Counted from the stretch's first letter, positions 7,030 through 14,997 are shown. The stretch: DNA of 17,904 nt from Clostridia bacterium (GCA_017938645.1 JAGBBE010000018.1:1-17904), one strand, 5' to 3'. Translations and numbers: made by a program. Notes: a model not told the origin generated them from the sequence alone.

Positions 7030-8388
7030 ATGAAGGTTCGCAACATGACAGAGGGCAGTCCGGTCAGGCTGATTCTGGCGGTCGCCTTTCCGCTGATGCT
7101 CGGCAATGTGTTTCAGCAGATGTACACTGTGGTGGATGCGCAGATCGTCGGTTCTATAGTCGGCGTATCGGCGCTGGCGGCGGTTGGAGCGGCAGACTGG
7201 TTCAACTGGCTGTTTCTGGGCGTGGTGCAGGGTCTTGCACAGGGCTTTACCATTCCCATGGCGCAGGCCTTCGGCGCGAAGGACTATGCGCGGCTGCGCC
7301 GCTGCGTAGGCAATGCCATTGTGCTGGCGGTTCTGACGGCAGCAGTGTGTACTGTCGCTGCACTAGGACTGATCACGCCTGTGCTGGATATGCTGGGAAC
7401 GCCTGCGGAAATCCGTCCGACGTCCACCACCTATCTGACCATTCTGTTCTGCGGCCTGCCGGTGGTGATGTGCTACAACCTCATGGCGGGTATCCTGCGT
7501 GCGCTGGGTGACGGACGTTCTCCGCTGTATGCCATGATTGTGGCGTCGATTATCAACATCGTGCTGGATCTGCTGTTCGTGGCCGGATTCAGATGGGGTG
7601 TGGGCGGTGCTGCGGCGGCTACGGTCATCGCACAGCTGTGCTCGTGCGTCTTCTGTCTGACGAGGCTTGCAAAGCTTCCCTTCATCCGTCCGTCGCGCGA
7701 GGATCTCAGACCTGAAATTCCCATGTGCGCAAGGCTGATGAGGCTGGGTCTGCCCATTTCGCTGCAAAACGGCATCATCGGCGTGGGCGGCATGATCGTG
7801 CAGACGATCGTCAACCCCATGGGCGTTACCTTTATTGCAGGATATACCGCCACCAACAAGCTCTACGGCGTGCTGGAAATGGCGGGCATCGCTTATGGCT
7901 ATGCGGTATCGACCTATACCGGTCAGAACCTCGGCGCAAAGAAGGGCAAACGCATCTGGAAAGGCGTTCATATTTCCGCCCTCATCGGCGTGCTGACCGC
8001 GGGTGTTGTCAGCGGCGTGATGCTGCTCGTCGGACGCAATGTGATCGGCAGCTTTATCTCCGGAACGCCGGAAGAAGTTGCCGCAGCTTCGAAGATCGGC
8101 TGGGAATACCTGTGGCTGATGGCCATGGGCATGCCGACGCTCTACATTCTGCATATTTACCGCTCTGCGCTGCAGGGTATGGGCAACACGGTGATGCCGA
8201 TGGTGTCCGGTATTGCGGAGTTTGTGATGCGTACCGGCTCGGCGCTTCTTCTGCCTGCGCTGATTGGCTACTGGGGCGTGTTCTGGGCGGAAGTGCTGGC
8301 ATGGATCGGAGCGGACCTCATCCTCGTACCCAGCTACTATCTTCTCTACCGCAAACTCCGGCCTCAATTGGAAGAGGCGCAGGCATAA
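7030..8388 (+). CDS. MATE family multidrug/cation antiporter
   Basis: This 452-residue membrane protein belongs to the MATE family (NorM/DinF-like), which exports drugs or metabolites in exchange for sodium ions or protons. The start is typical: MTEGSPVRLILAVAFPLMLGNVFQQMY, then VVDAQIVGSIVG and AAVGAADW. Two repeats of about six membrane segments are visible, the second beginning near RLMRLGLPISLQNGI. QGMGNTVMPMVSGIAEFVMR, late in the protein, mirrors RALGDGRSPLYAMIVASIINIVLDLLF in the first half. The substrate is unknown. GAAGAGGTG precedes the ATG at 7030. It is separated from rpmB by a terminator and I see no strong promoter in the 33 bases between, so expression may rely on read-through or a weak element. 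A long inverted repeat follows it. Confidence 0.93.
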   Translation: MKVRNMTEGSPVRLILAVAFPLMLGNVFQQMYTVVDAQIVGSIVGVSALAAVGAADWFNWLFLGVVQGLAQGFTIPMAQAFGAKDYARLRRCVGNAIVLAVLTAAVCTVAALGLITPVLDMLGTPAEIRPTSTTYLTILFCGLPVVMCYNLMAGILRALGDGRSPLYAMIVASIINIVLDLLFVAGFRWGVGGAAAATVIAQLCSCVFCLTRLAKLPFIRPSREDLRPEIPMCARLMRLGLPISLQNGIIGVGGMIVQTIVNPMGVTFIAGYTATNKLYGVLEMAGIAYGYAVSTYTGQNLGAKKGKRIWKGVHISALIGVLTAGVVSGVMLLVGRNVIGSFISGTPEEVAAASKIGWEYLWLMAMGMPTLYILHIYRSALQGMGNTVMPMVSGIAEFVMRTGSALLLPALIGYWGVFWAEVLAWIGADLILVPSYYLLYRKLRPQLEEAQA

Positions 8389-8412
8389 AACCCGGTTTTC
8401 TTTCGGGAGAGC

Positions 8413-8465
8413 GCGAGAGGGGACTTTCTTTTGCAAAAGAAAGTCCCCTCTCGCATTTTTCATTT
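8413..8465. terminator. Terminator with a 20-bp perfect inverted repeat
   Basis: Positions 8413-8432 and 8435-8454 are perfectly complementary, leaving TTGCAA as the practical loop. On the plus strand ATTTTTCATTTTTT follows, which suits termination of the MATE transcript. The T run overlaps the stop codon of the convergent GNAT gene. On the minus strand there is no T run after the stem, although the stem itself is U-rich on one side, so two-way action is possible but not shown. Confidence 0.85.
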
Positions 8466-8966
8466 TTTGTACAAATACTTCCGTATCAGCCGTTCCTCTC
8501 CCTGATACGGCGCTGCACCTTCGAAGACAAGGCGGAAGCCGCTTTTCTCCAGTACCCGGTGCGACGCCTTGTTATCCTCCAGTGCCACGCCCAGCATTTC
8601 GGAGATGCCGAGCCTCTCAAGGATAACAGGAAGAAAGGCGGAAACGGCTTCGCTGGCGTATCCGCAGCCGGTGTAAGGCTTCGCAATATGGTAGCCGAGC
8701 TCAAAACCTTCCTCCACGCGGACAGCCTGCACGTAGCCGATGTTGGCGCCGTCATCCCTGCGAAAAATGGGATGAACATACGGGCCGTCGGAGCCGGCAT
8801 AGGCTTCGATCAGAAAGGCCAGCGTTTCTTCGGCTTCTTCGATGGTTTCAAACACTTCGTCAGGAACGAAACGGCGGTTATCCTCATCCAGCGAGTTGAG
8901 ATGAACGTCGCGGCTCATGTCCAGAGTGAAATCCGTGATGAGAAGCCGTGCAGTTTCGATGTACAT
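8460..8966 (-). CDS. GNAT family N-acetyltransferase (RimJ/RimL-like)
   Basis: This 168-residue protein is an acetyl-CoA-dependent acetyltransferase of the Acetyltransf_3 group. It opens with IETARLLITDF, the usual start of RimJ/RimL-type enzymes. The acetyl-CoA loop is YTGCGYASEAV (98-108), and DNKASHRVLEKSGF (131-144) is the conserved motif B. The substrate may be a protein N-terminus or a small amine; this cannot be told from sequence. The ATG at 8966 is preferred over an upstream in-frame codon at 9017, which would lie inside the beta-galactosidase gene. Its GGAGG site lies in the last codons of that gene and only five bases separate stop and start, so translation is coupled. It is therefore the second gene of a GH42-GNAT operon. 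Confidence 0.88.
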   Translation of the reverse strand: MYIETARLLITDFTLDMSRDVHLNSLDEDNRRFVPDEVFETIEEAEETLAFLIEAYAGSDGPYVHPIFRRDDGANIGYVQAVRVEEGFELGYHIAKPYTGCGYASEAVSAFLPVILERLGISEMLGVALEDNKASHRVLEKSGFRLVFEGAAPYQGEERLIRKYLYKK

Positions 8967-8971
8967 GCGGA

Positions 8972-10978
8972 TCAGGCCTCCGTGAGCACGCGGATGGTAA
9001 GCGGATCCATCGCACATTCGCAGCCGATGACTTCACCGGTGAGCATGTCGCGCATCTCCGTTGCAAACACAGCCTTGCCGGGCTTGTGCAGCGGATTGTG
9101 GACGAATACGAAGTGCGCCTCCTCGCCGAAGCGTTCTGTGACGGACACGCCGCAACTGATTTCCTCTGCGATGGGTGCAAAGGGGATGATGGATTTGAGC
9201 AGATCGCGCAGGAATTCATCCTCGGTGCGCACGGCGAGATAATAGGCCTTGCCCTTGCCGAACTGATTCACCGTGAGACAGGGATATCCAGCGTAGAAAC
9301 GGTCGGAATACACGGCCAGCGTTTCAGCGGTGGTGGTGTGGCTGAGCTCGGCCATTTCCTTGACAAGATAGGTCTTTCCGTTCCAGTCGAAGTGGGCAAA
9401 GGTCTGGCTGTCCAGCGCGTCGCACTCATCGGCGTGAATGCCGCTGACTTCGTTGAGCGGACAGGGATCGGCGTCCAGATAGGTCAGAAGCTCCTCGTTG
9501 ACGTAGCCGGTCACATAGGTACTGAGGAAGATGCCGCCGTTTTTCACGAATGCCTTCACTTTGTCGCCGAAGCCTTCACGAATCATGTAGGCCATGGGCG
9601 CGATCAGCACAGCGTAGCCGGAAATGTCGCAGGTTTCATCCACGATGTCCACGCCATAGCCCATAAGGCTCAGGGTGGAATGGAAAGCCTGAACGGTTTC
9701 AACGTATTTCTGATTGTTCTTGTGCAGCAGAGAAGCGTCGTCCAGCGCCCAGCGCACGTTAATATCATACAAAAGTGCGATGCGGTTGCGGGTTACGCTT
9801 CCGGCAACGGGTCTGAGCTTCTTCAGAGCAGCGCCTACTTCGGATACTTCGCGGAATGCGCGGGTTGTGTTTGTGCCAAAACGTTCGATCACCGCGCCGT
9901 GGAACTGTTCGCTGCCGCCGCGTCCGGCGCGGAACTGGAAGTACTGCACGGAATCAGAACCATGGGAAATGGCCTGCAGGCTCTGGTACATCAGCGTGCC
10001 GGGCATGCGCAGGCGGTTGATGGGCTGCCAGTTGACCGAGGAAGGAGAAGATTCCATGAGCAGGAAGGGACGCTGATAGCACACGCCGCGGATGATATCG
10101 TGGTTGAAGGCGGCCTCGTTGCTGGTGATCAGATCGCGGTCGTCACCCTTCCAGGTGGGGTAGTTGTCCCAGCTGGCGATGTCCAGCTCGCGGCCGAGCC
10201 GGAAGTAGTCCAGACCTTCGAACAGGTACATCAGGTTGGTGGTAACCGGCACATTGGGCGTGATGCGGCGAAGCGGCTCGATCTCAGTTTTGAAGAAGCG
10301 GATGAGGTTGTCGGTATTGAAACGCTTCCACGCCAGATTGAGCGCGGTGTTGCTGCTGTCACCGATGGGGCTGGGGCTTTCGATTTCATCAAAGCTGTTG
10401 TAGCGGTGCGCCCAGAAACCGTTCCACCAGCACTGGTTGAGGTTTTCAATGGTGCCGTAGCGCTCCTTGAGCCACTCGCGGAAGCGGGCCTGACAGCGCG
10501 GACAGTGACAGTCGTTGTTATATTCGTTGGAAATATGCCACAGCATCAGCGCGGGATGATCCTTGTAGCGCTCTGCCAGGCGGGTGTTGATTTCTGTGAC
10601 CTTTCGCTCATAGTCCGGCGAGGAATAGCAGGCATTGTGGCGGTCGCCGTACATCTGGGGCAGACGTTCGGGGGTCATACGCAGCACGGAGGGGTATTTC
10701 TTCGCCATCCACGGCGGACGCGCGCCGCTGGGGGTGGCCAGCACGGCTTTGATACCGTTGGCAGCGAGGTTGTCCATCACCTCGTCCATCCAGCCGAAGT
10801 TGTATACGCCGTCTTCAGGCTCGAGAACGGCCCAAGAAAAGATGCCGATGGACAGCGTGTTGATGCCGGCCTGCCTGGCATACTCCATATCTTCTTTCCA
10901 GATGGTTTCCTTCTGTTCCATCCACTGATCGGGATTGTAATCGCCGCCGTGAAGCAGCTCGGGATACTGAAAACGCAT
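8972..10978 (-). CDS. Beta-galactosidase, glycoside hydrolase family 42
   Basis: This 668-residue protein is a full-length GH42 enzyme, normally an intracellular beta-galactosidase acting on short galactosides. The TIM barrel begins at GGDYNPDQW (11-19). The acid/base is Glu152 in WHISNEYN, and the nucleophile is Glu309 in LLMESSPSSVNW. Cys117, Cys157, Cys159 and Cys162 (CHCPRC) form the zinc site known in clostridial and Thermus GH42 enzymes. The trimerisation domain follows from about residue 395 (IALLYD, VLIAPMAYM) and a small beta domain closes the chain. There is no signal peptide, so it acts in the cytoplasm. AAAGGA precedes the ATG at 10978. It is divergent from an alpha-xylosidase gene and is followed by a coupled GNAT gene. 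Some GH42 members prefer other galactosides or alpha-L-arabinopyranosides, so the exact substrate is open. Confidence 0.95.
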   Translation of the reverse strand: MRFQYPELLHGGDYNPDQWMEQKETIWKEDMEYARQAGINTLSIGIFSWAVLEPEDGVYNFGWMDEVMDNLAANGIKAVLATPSGARPPWMAKKYPSVLRMTPERLPQMYGDRHNACYSSPDYERKVTEINTRLAERYKDHPALMLWHISNEYNNDCHCPRCQARFREWLKERYGTIENLNQCWWNGFWAHRYNSFDEIESPSPIGDSSNTALNLAWKRFNTDNLIRFFKTEIEPLRRITPNVPVTTNLMYLFEGLDYFRLGRELDIASWDNYPTWKGDDRDLITSNEAAFNHDIIRGVCYQRPFLLMESSPSSVNWQPINRLRMPGTLMYQSLQAISHGSDSVQYFQFRAGRGGSEQFHGAVIERFGTNTTRAFREVSEVGAALKKLRPVAGSVTRNRIALLYDINVRWALDDASLLHKNNQKYVETVQAFHSTLSLMGYGVDIVDETCDISGYAVLIAPMAYMIREGFGDKVKAFVKNGGIFLSTYVTGYVNEELLTYLDADPCPLNEVSGIHADECDALDSQTFAHFDWNGKTYLVKEMAELSHTTTAETLAVYSDRFYAGYPCLTVNQFGKGKAYYLAVRTEDEFLRDLLKSIIPFAPIAEEISCGVSVTERFGEEAHFVFVHNPLHKPGKAVFATEMRDMLTGEVIGCECAMDPLTIRVLTEA

Positions 10979-11147
10979 TGCAACCGTTCCTTTCTCAAAT
11001 GGTAGCTTTCATTTGTTTCGGCGTGGAAGGCGCACGTTCCTGCTGATTGAAAAAAGCTCTCCGGAAGGAAGGAAATGCTTTCTTTCGTAGAGAAACATAA
11101 GCTAGACATTCGCCATTTTCATTCCACTCAGGAAAGGATGTACGACG
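10979..11147. promoter_or_regulatory. Divergent control region between GH42 and GH31 genes
   Basis: These 169 bases must hold the promoters for both glycosidase genes. I see no convincing -35/-10 pair on either strand, which fits promoters that need an activator. An imperfect dyad (GAAGGAAA, TGC, TTTCTTTC; 11068-11086, one mismatch) is the best operator candidate. A second, weaker one is GGAA-N8-TTCC (11025-11040). No match to the full CcpA cre consensus was found by eye. Ribosome binding sites AAAGGA are present for both genes. Confidence 0.4.
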
Positions 11148-13370
11148 ATGAAGTTTACCCATGGTTACTGGGTCATTCGTGAAAACTACAAAATGAGCTT
11201 TGCCACGCAATGGCAGCGTACCACCGTAAAGAACGATGAGCTTGAGATTCTTGCAGCAACTCATCCTGTGCGCGGGCGCGGCGATGCGGTTGGCGGCGCG
11301 TGCCTGACCATTGATTTCACCGCGCCCCGTCCCAATGTGATCAGGGTCAAGGTAACCCATTTTGCCGGAAAGGTCGATAACGCTCCGCACTTCACCACCT
11401 ATGAAGAGCCTGTTACGCCTGTGATCACCGAGGACAATGCCAAAGTAACCTTCCAAAGCGGCGCGCTGCGTGCGGAGATCCTCAAGCCCGACGGCGGCGA
11501 ATGGCAGGTGGCCTTCTACGGCGACGACAAACTGCTTACCTACAGCGGCTATCGCGGTATGGCACACGCATGGGACGTGCAGGCGGACAAGACCTGGATG
11601 GTGGAGTCCCTTATGCTGGATGTGGGCGAATGTGTGTACGGCCTTGGCGAGCATTTCACCGCCTATGTCAAGAACGGCCAGACCGTCGATATGTGGAATG
11701 CCGACGGCGGTACCGCCAGTGAGCTGGCCTACAAGAACATTCCCTTCTACATGACCAACCGCGGCTACGGCGTGCTGGTGGAGGACAGCTCCGATGTGAG
11801 CTTTGAAGTCGCCAGCGAAAAGGTAGAGCGCGTGCAGTTCTCCACGCAGGGCGAAACCCTTGTGTACGATATCATTTACGGCGGCGATCCCAAGAACACG
11901 CTGGATATCTACACCGCGCTGACGGGCCGTCCTGCGCTTCTGCCTCCGTGGAGCTTTGGCCTGTGGCTGTCCACCAGCTTTACCACCAACTATGATGAAA
12001 ACACGGTGATGTCCTTCATCGACGGCATGCAGAAGTACGACATCCCGCTGCGTGTGTTCCATTTCGACTGCTACTGGATGCGCGCCCACAACTGGTGCGA
12101 CTTCGTGTGGGATCCAGAGACGTTCCCGGATCCTGAGGGGCTGTTCAAGCGTCTGCATGAGCGCGGACTCAGCCTCTGCTGCTGGATCAATCCCTATATT
12201 GCGCAGAACTCTCACCTCTTCAAGGAGGGCATGGAGAAGGGATACCTCATCCGCAAGACCAACGGCGACGTGTGGCAAACTGATATGTGGCAGCCCGGCA
12301 TGGGGATCCTGGACGTGACCAATCCCGCCGCCCGCGAGTGGTATTCAAACGAACTGCGCCGCCTTCTGGACATGGGCATCGACTGCTTCAAGACCGACTT
12401 CGGCGAGAGAATCCCCGTGCGCGGTATTCAGTATTACGACGGCAGCAGCCCGTTGCACATGCACAACTATTACACCTTCCTCTATAACCAGATGGTCTTT
12501 GAAACCATCAGGGAAAAGCGCGGCGAGGGCGACGCCATTGTCTTTGCCCGCAGCGCTACCGTTGGCGGACAGCAGTTCCCCGTACATTGGGGCGGCGACA
12601 ACAGCGCGGCCTACATCTCCATGGCGGAAACCCTGCGCGCAGGCCTGAGCATGAGCCACTCCGGCTTCGGCTTCTGGAGCCACGATATCTCCGGCTTCGA
12701 GCAGACTGCTCCGGCGGATGTGTACAAGCGCTGGCTGGTGTTTGGCCTTCTGTCCAGCCACAGCCGCCTGCACGGCTCCACCAGCTACCGCGTGCCGTGG
12801 CTGTTTGACGAGGAGGCCTGCGAAGTGGGAAGCAAGTTCTCCAAGCTTAAGTGCCGCCTGATGCCCTACCTGTTTGCCGCTTCCGTGGAGGCTCATGAAC
12901 ACGGCACGCCCATGATGCGTCCGATGATGCTTGAGTTCCCGGACGATCCCGGCTGCGATATGCTGGACCGTCAGTACATGTTCGGCCCCGACCTGCTCAC
13001 CGCGCCGGTGTTCAACGCTGAGGGCAAGGTGGACTTCTATGCGCCCGAAGGCCTTTGGACCAACATCCTTGACGAGCATTCCGTGGTTGGCGGAGGCTGG
13101 CGCAGGGAGGTGCACGACTTTATGAGCGTGCCTCTGATGGCGAGAGAAGGCTCCGTCATCGCCATGGGCGCATGCGACAGCCGTCCGGATTATGATTATC
13201 TGGACAATGTGGAACTGCACGTGTACAAGCTGGCAGAGGGCAAGACCTCTGCGTGTAAGATTTACAACCATGATGGTACCCTTGCGGCAACCTTTGCCGT
13301 GACCATGAAAGACGGCAATCCGCAGGTGGAAACCGACAGCCCAAAGCCCTACAAGGTTGTTGTACACTGA
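11148..13370 (+). CDS. Alpha-xylosidase, glycoside hydrolase family 31 (YicI-like)
   Basis: This 740-residue protein is a GH31 retaining alpha-glycosidase, best matched to alpha-xylosidases such as Escherichia coli YicI. Those enzymes remove alpha-1,6-linked xylose from isoprimeverose or xyloglucan oligosaccharides. The N-terminal beta domain holds YGLGEHF, followed by the barrel from about residue 260. The nucleophile is Asp417 in CFKTDFGERIP, whose GERIP ending is characteristic of xylosidases. FHFDCYWMR, also typical of the YicI branch, lines the substrate pocket. The acid/base is Asp484 in HWGGDNSA. GFWSHDISGF and SRLHGSTSYR follow, then the C-terminal beta domains. No signal peptide is present, so it is cytoplasmic. 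AAAGGA lies nine bases before the ATG. The divergent beta-galactosidase suggests joint use on plant oligosaccharides. No clear terminator follows it, so some read-through into the pantothenate operon is possible. Confidence 0.95.
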   Translation: MKFTHGYWVIRENYKMSFATQWQRTTVKNDELEILAATHPVRGRGDAVGGACLTIDFTAPRPNVIRVKVTHFAGKVDNAPHFTTYEEPVTPVITEDNAKVTFQSGALRAEILKPDGGEWQVAFYGDDKLLTYSGYRGMAHAWDVQADKTWMVESLMLDVGECVYGLGEHFTAYVKNGQTVDMWNADGGTASELAYKNIPFYMTNRGYGVLVEDSSDVSFEVASEKVERVQFSTQGETLVYDIIYGGDPKNTLDIYTALTGRPALLPPWSFGLWLSTSFTTNYDENTVMSFIDGMQKYDIPLRVFHFDCYWMRAHNWCDFVWDPETFPDPEGLFKRLHERGLSLCCWINPYIAQNSHLFKEGMEKGYLIRKTNGDVWQTDMWQPGMGILDVTNPAAREWYSNELRRLLDMGIDCFKTDFGERIPVRGIQYYDGSSPLHMHNYYTFLYNQMVFETIREKRGEGDAIVFARSATVGGQQFPVHWGGDNSAAYISMAETLRAGLSMSHSGFGFWSHDISGFEQTAPADVYKRWLVFGLLSSHSRLHGSTSYRVPWLFDEEACEVGSKFSKLKCRLMPYLFAASVEAHEHGTPMMRPMMLEFPDDPGCDMLDRQYMFGPDLLTAPVFNAEGKVDFYAPEGLWTNILDEHSVVGGGWRREVHDFMSVPLMAREGSVIAMGACDSRPDYDYLDNVELHVYKLAEGKTSACKIYNHDGTLAATFAVTMKDGNPQVETDSPKPYKVVVH

Positions 13371-13379
13371 CGGTTTTGC

Positions 13380-13408
13380 TTTACAATCTGACCTGAAGGC
13401 TATATAAT
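13380..13408 (+). promoter_or_regulatory. Sigma-A promoter of the panT-coaX-hom operon
   Basis: TTTACA (13380-13385) and a perfect TATAAT (13403-13408) are separated by 17 bp. This is the strongest -10 match in the window. The predicted start of transcription is about 13415, within the structured leader and about 105 bases before the panT start codon. Confidence 0.85.
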
Positions 13409-13411
13409 GCT

Positions 13412-13510
13412 GGGGAGACGCGCCGCTATCCATCAGGAGGCGGACGACGTCTCCCCTTGGTTTCACTGACCCCAGTATCGTCGGGTATCCTGCAAGAACT
13501 CGAACGGAGG
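13412..13510 (+). promoter_or_regulatory. Structured 5' leader of panT, candidate regulatory RNA
   Basis: A closing helix pairs GGGGAGACG (13412-13420) with CGTCTCCCC (13448-13456). Inside it CGCC (13421-13424) pairs with GGCG (13439-13442), and TCC (13429-13431) with GGA (13436-13438) around ATCA, with bulges GCTA and GACGA. Bulge GACGA (13443-13447) is complementary to TCGTC (13478-13482), and CAGGA (13434-13438) to TCCTG (13488-13492). That gives an alternative helix or pseudoknot next to the ribosome binding site (13506-13510). If transcription starts at 13415, the closing helix shrinks to six pairs. No known riboswitch consensus was recognised. Confidence 0.45.
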
Positions 13511-13519
13511 AATGAAAAA

Positions 13520-14200
13520 ATGAATAAGCATTCTGTCAGCCGCTCGTCGCAGAGCGATCGCATCCGCCGCATGGTGATTTCCGCCATGCTCAGCGCCATC
13601 ACCGCCGTGCTCACCTTTACGCCCATCGGCATGATCCCCTTGCCGCCGCCGCTTCCCAGCGCCACCATGGTACACATTCCAGTGCTTGTTGCTGCGCTGG
13701 TGGAGGGCCCCTCAGTCGGATTGATTGTGGGTCTGGTTTTTGGCCTTTGCAGCTGCATCCGAGCCTGGGAAACCGGCATGGTGGGGCTTACGCTGTTTTT
13801 CCGCAATCCGCTTATCAGCGTGCTGCCTAGGCTGATTGTGCCGCTGGCGGCCATCGCTGTATGGATGCTGTGGAAGAAGATTGTAAAGGACAATGCCGTT
13901 ACGGACAAGATCGGCGCGGCTGTTTCTGCAGCTGCGGGCGCGATAACAAACACGGTGCTCTGCCTGGGTCTGATCATTCTTTTTTATGGCAATGACCTTA
14001 CCGTGATGCTCAACGAAATGATCGCCGCCGGAAACGCTGACGCGGCTTATCTCAACGACGCAGGCGCATGGCTGGTAGCTGCCGTGGGCCTGCCCAACGG
14101 CATTGCAGAAATGCTGGTTGCCGCCGTCATCGTACCCATGGTGAAGACTGCTGTGGATGCAGTGGCGCACCGCACGCGCAGAAGCGCCAAAAAACGCTGA
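13520..14200 (+). CDS. panT: ECF transporter S component, probably pantothenate-specific (PanT)
   Basis: This 226-residue hydrophobic protein is the substrate-binding S component of an energy-coupling factor vitamin transporter. It works with shared EcfA/EcfA'/EcfT subunits, which are not in the window. About six membrane segments are visible. Family features are the early AMLSAITAVLTFTPIGMIPLP stretch, the small-residue helix MVHIPVLVAALVEGP, and VGLVFGLCS. The substrate is inferred from position: it is 14 bases ahead of the pantothenate kinase gene coaX, and PanT-coaX pairing is a known arrangement. Another vitamin cannot be excluded. The ATG at 13520 is chosen with GGAGG nine bases upstream; an in-frame TTG at 13457 falls in the leader helix. 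It is the first gene of the operon and would respond first to any control by the leader. The tail is strongly basic (RTRRSAKKR). Confidence 0.85.
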   Translation: MNKHSVSRSSQSDRIRRMVISAMLSAITAVLTFTPIGMIPLPPPLPSATMVHIPVLVAALVEGPSVGLIVGLVFGLCSCIRAWETGMVGLTLFFRNPLISVLPRLIVPLAAIAVWMLWKKIVKDNAVTDKIGAAVSAAAGAITNTVLCLGLIILFYGNDLTVMLNEMIAAGNADAAYLNDAGAWLVAAVGLPNGIAEMLVAAVIVPMVKTAVDAVAHRTRRSAKKR

Positions 14201-14214
14201 AAGGAACGAACGCT

Positions 14215-14979
14215 ATGTTTATGACCATGGACGTTGGCAACACCAACATCAAGATCGCACTGTTCGAAGGCGAACAGATGAAGCAATACTGGCGTGTTTC
14301 CACCAATAAAACCTACACCTCCGACGAATACGGCATGACGCTGCACGGCTTGTTTGCCCATGCAGGACTGGACATGCACTGCGTGGAGGGAATTATCATG
14401 TCCAGCGTGGTTCCCACCATCAATTTTACGCTGGAGCATATGTGCAAGGACTATTTCGGCATCATGCCCATGATGGTGGCGCCCGGCATCAAAACCGGCA
14501 TCAACCTCAAGTATGAGGATCCCCGCGCACTGGGCAGCGACCGCATCGCCAACGCCGTGGCCGCGCAGGCGGAGTACGGCGGTCCGTGCATCTTCATCGA
14601 TTTTGGCACCGCTACCACGTTTGGCGCCATTGACGCTTCCGGAGCATTTGCCGGCGGCTGCATCTGCCCCGGTCTCAAGCTCACCAGCGAGGCACTCGTC
14701 AGCGGCACGGCCAAGCTTCCGCGCTTTGAACTGCAGCGCCCGGAGCATGTCATCAACCGCACCACCATTTCCAACCTGCAGTCCGGCGTCATCTATGGCT
14801 ACATCGGCCAGATTGACTATCTGGTCAAGAAGTTCCGCGAGGAACTTGGCGCGCCTGACGCGCTTGTGGTTGCAACCGGCGGTATGGCGCTGCTGGTAGC
14901 CGAAGAAGGCATCATCGACAAGCTTGACGGCTATCTGACGCTCAAAGGTCTGCGCCTGCTTTATGAACGCAACCGCTGA
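14215..14979 (+). CDS. coaX: Type III pantothenate kinase
   Basis: This 254-residue cytoplasmic enzyme phosphorylates pantothenate, the first committed step of coenzyme A synthesis. It belongs to the ASKHA fold. DVGNTN (residues 6-11) is the phosphate-1 motif, with Asp6 in the catalytic position. The GSDRIAN segment near residue 104 holds the pantothenate-binding GxDR. IDFGTATTF near residue 128 is the second phosphate-binding motif, and ATGGMA near 221 is the adenosine region. Type III enzymes differ from CoaA in not being inhibited by CoA, so control of CoA supply may lie upstream, for example at the leader of this operon. AAAGGA at the panT stop codon serves the ATG at 14215; a second ATG at 14221 is too far from it. 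The preceding panT stop is 14 bases away, so the two genes are co-transcribed. Confidence 0.95.
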   Translation: MFMTMDVGNTNIKIALFEGEQMKQYWRVSTNKTYTSDEYGMTLHGLFAHAGLDMHCVEGIIMSSVVPTINFTLEHMCKDYFGIMPMMVAPGIKTGINLKYEDPRALGSDRIANAVAAQAEYGGPCIFIDFGTATTFGAIDASGAFAGGCICPGLKLTSEALVSGTAKLPRFELQRPEHVINRTTISNLQSGVIYGYIGQIDYLVKKFREELGAPDALVVATGGMALLVAEEGIIDKLDGYLTLKGLRLLYERNR

Positions 14980-14997
14980 TGAAAGGAAAGAGATACC

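Noticed and set aside
8948..11005. 685-codon open frame antisense to the GH42 gene
   Set aside because: The GH42 frame has all family motifs; the antisense frame has none and follows from codon bias.
10979..11147. CcpA cre site between the glycosidase genes
   Set aside because: No sequence fits TGNNANCGNTNNCA; the nearest, TGGTAGCTTTCA, is two bases too short.
13457..13519. TTG start adding 21 residues to panT
   Set aside because: It begins right at the end of the leader helix without a binding site, while ATG at 13520 has GGAGG at a suitable distance and starts a typical S component.
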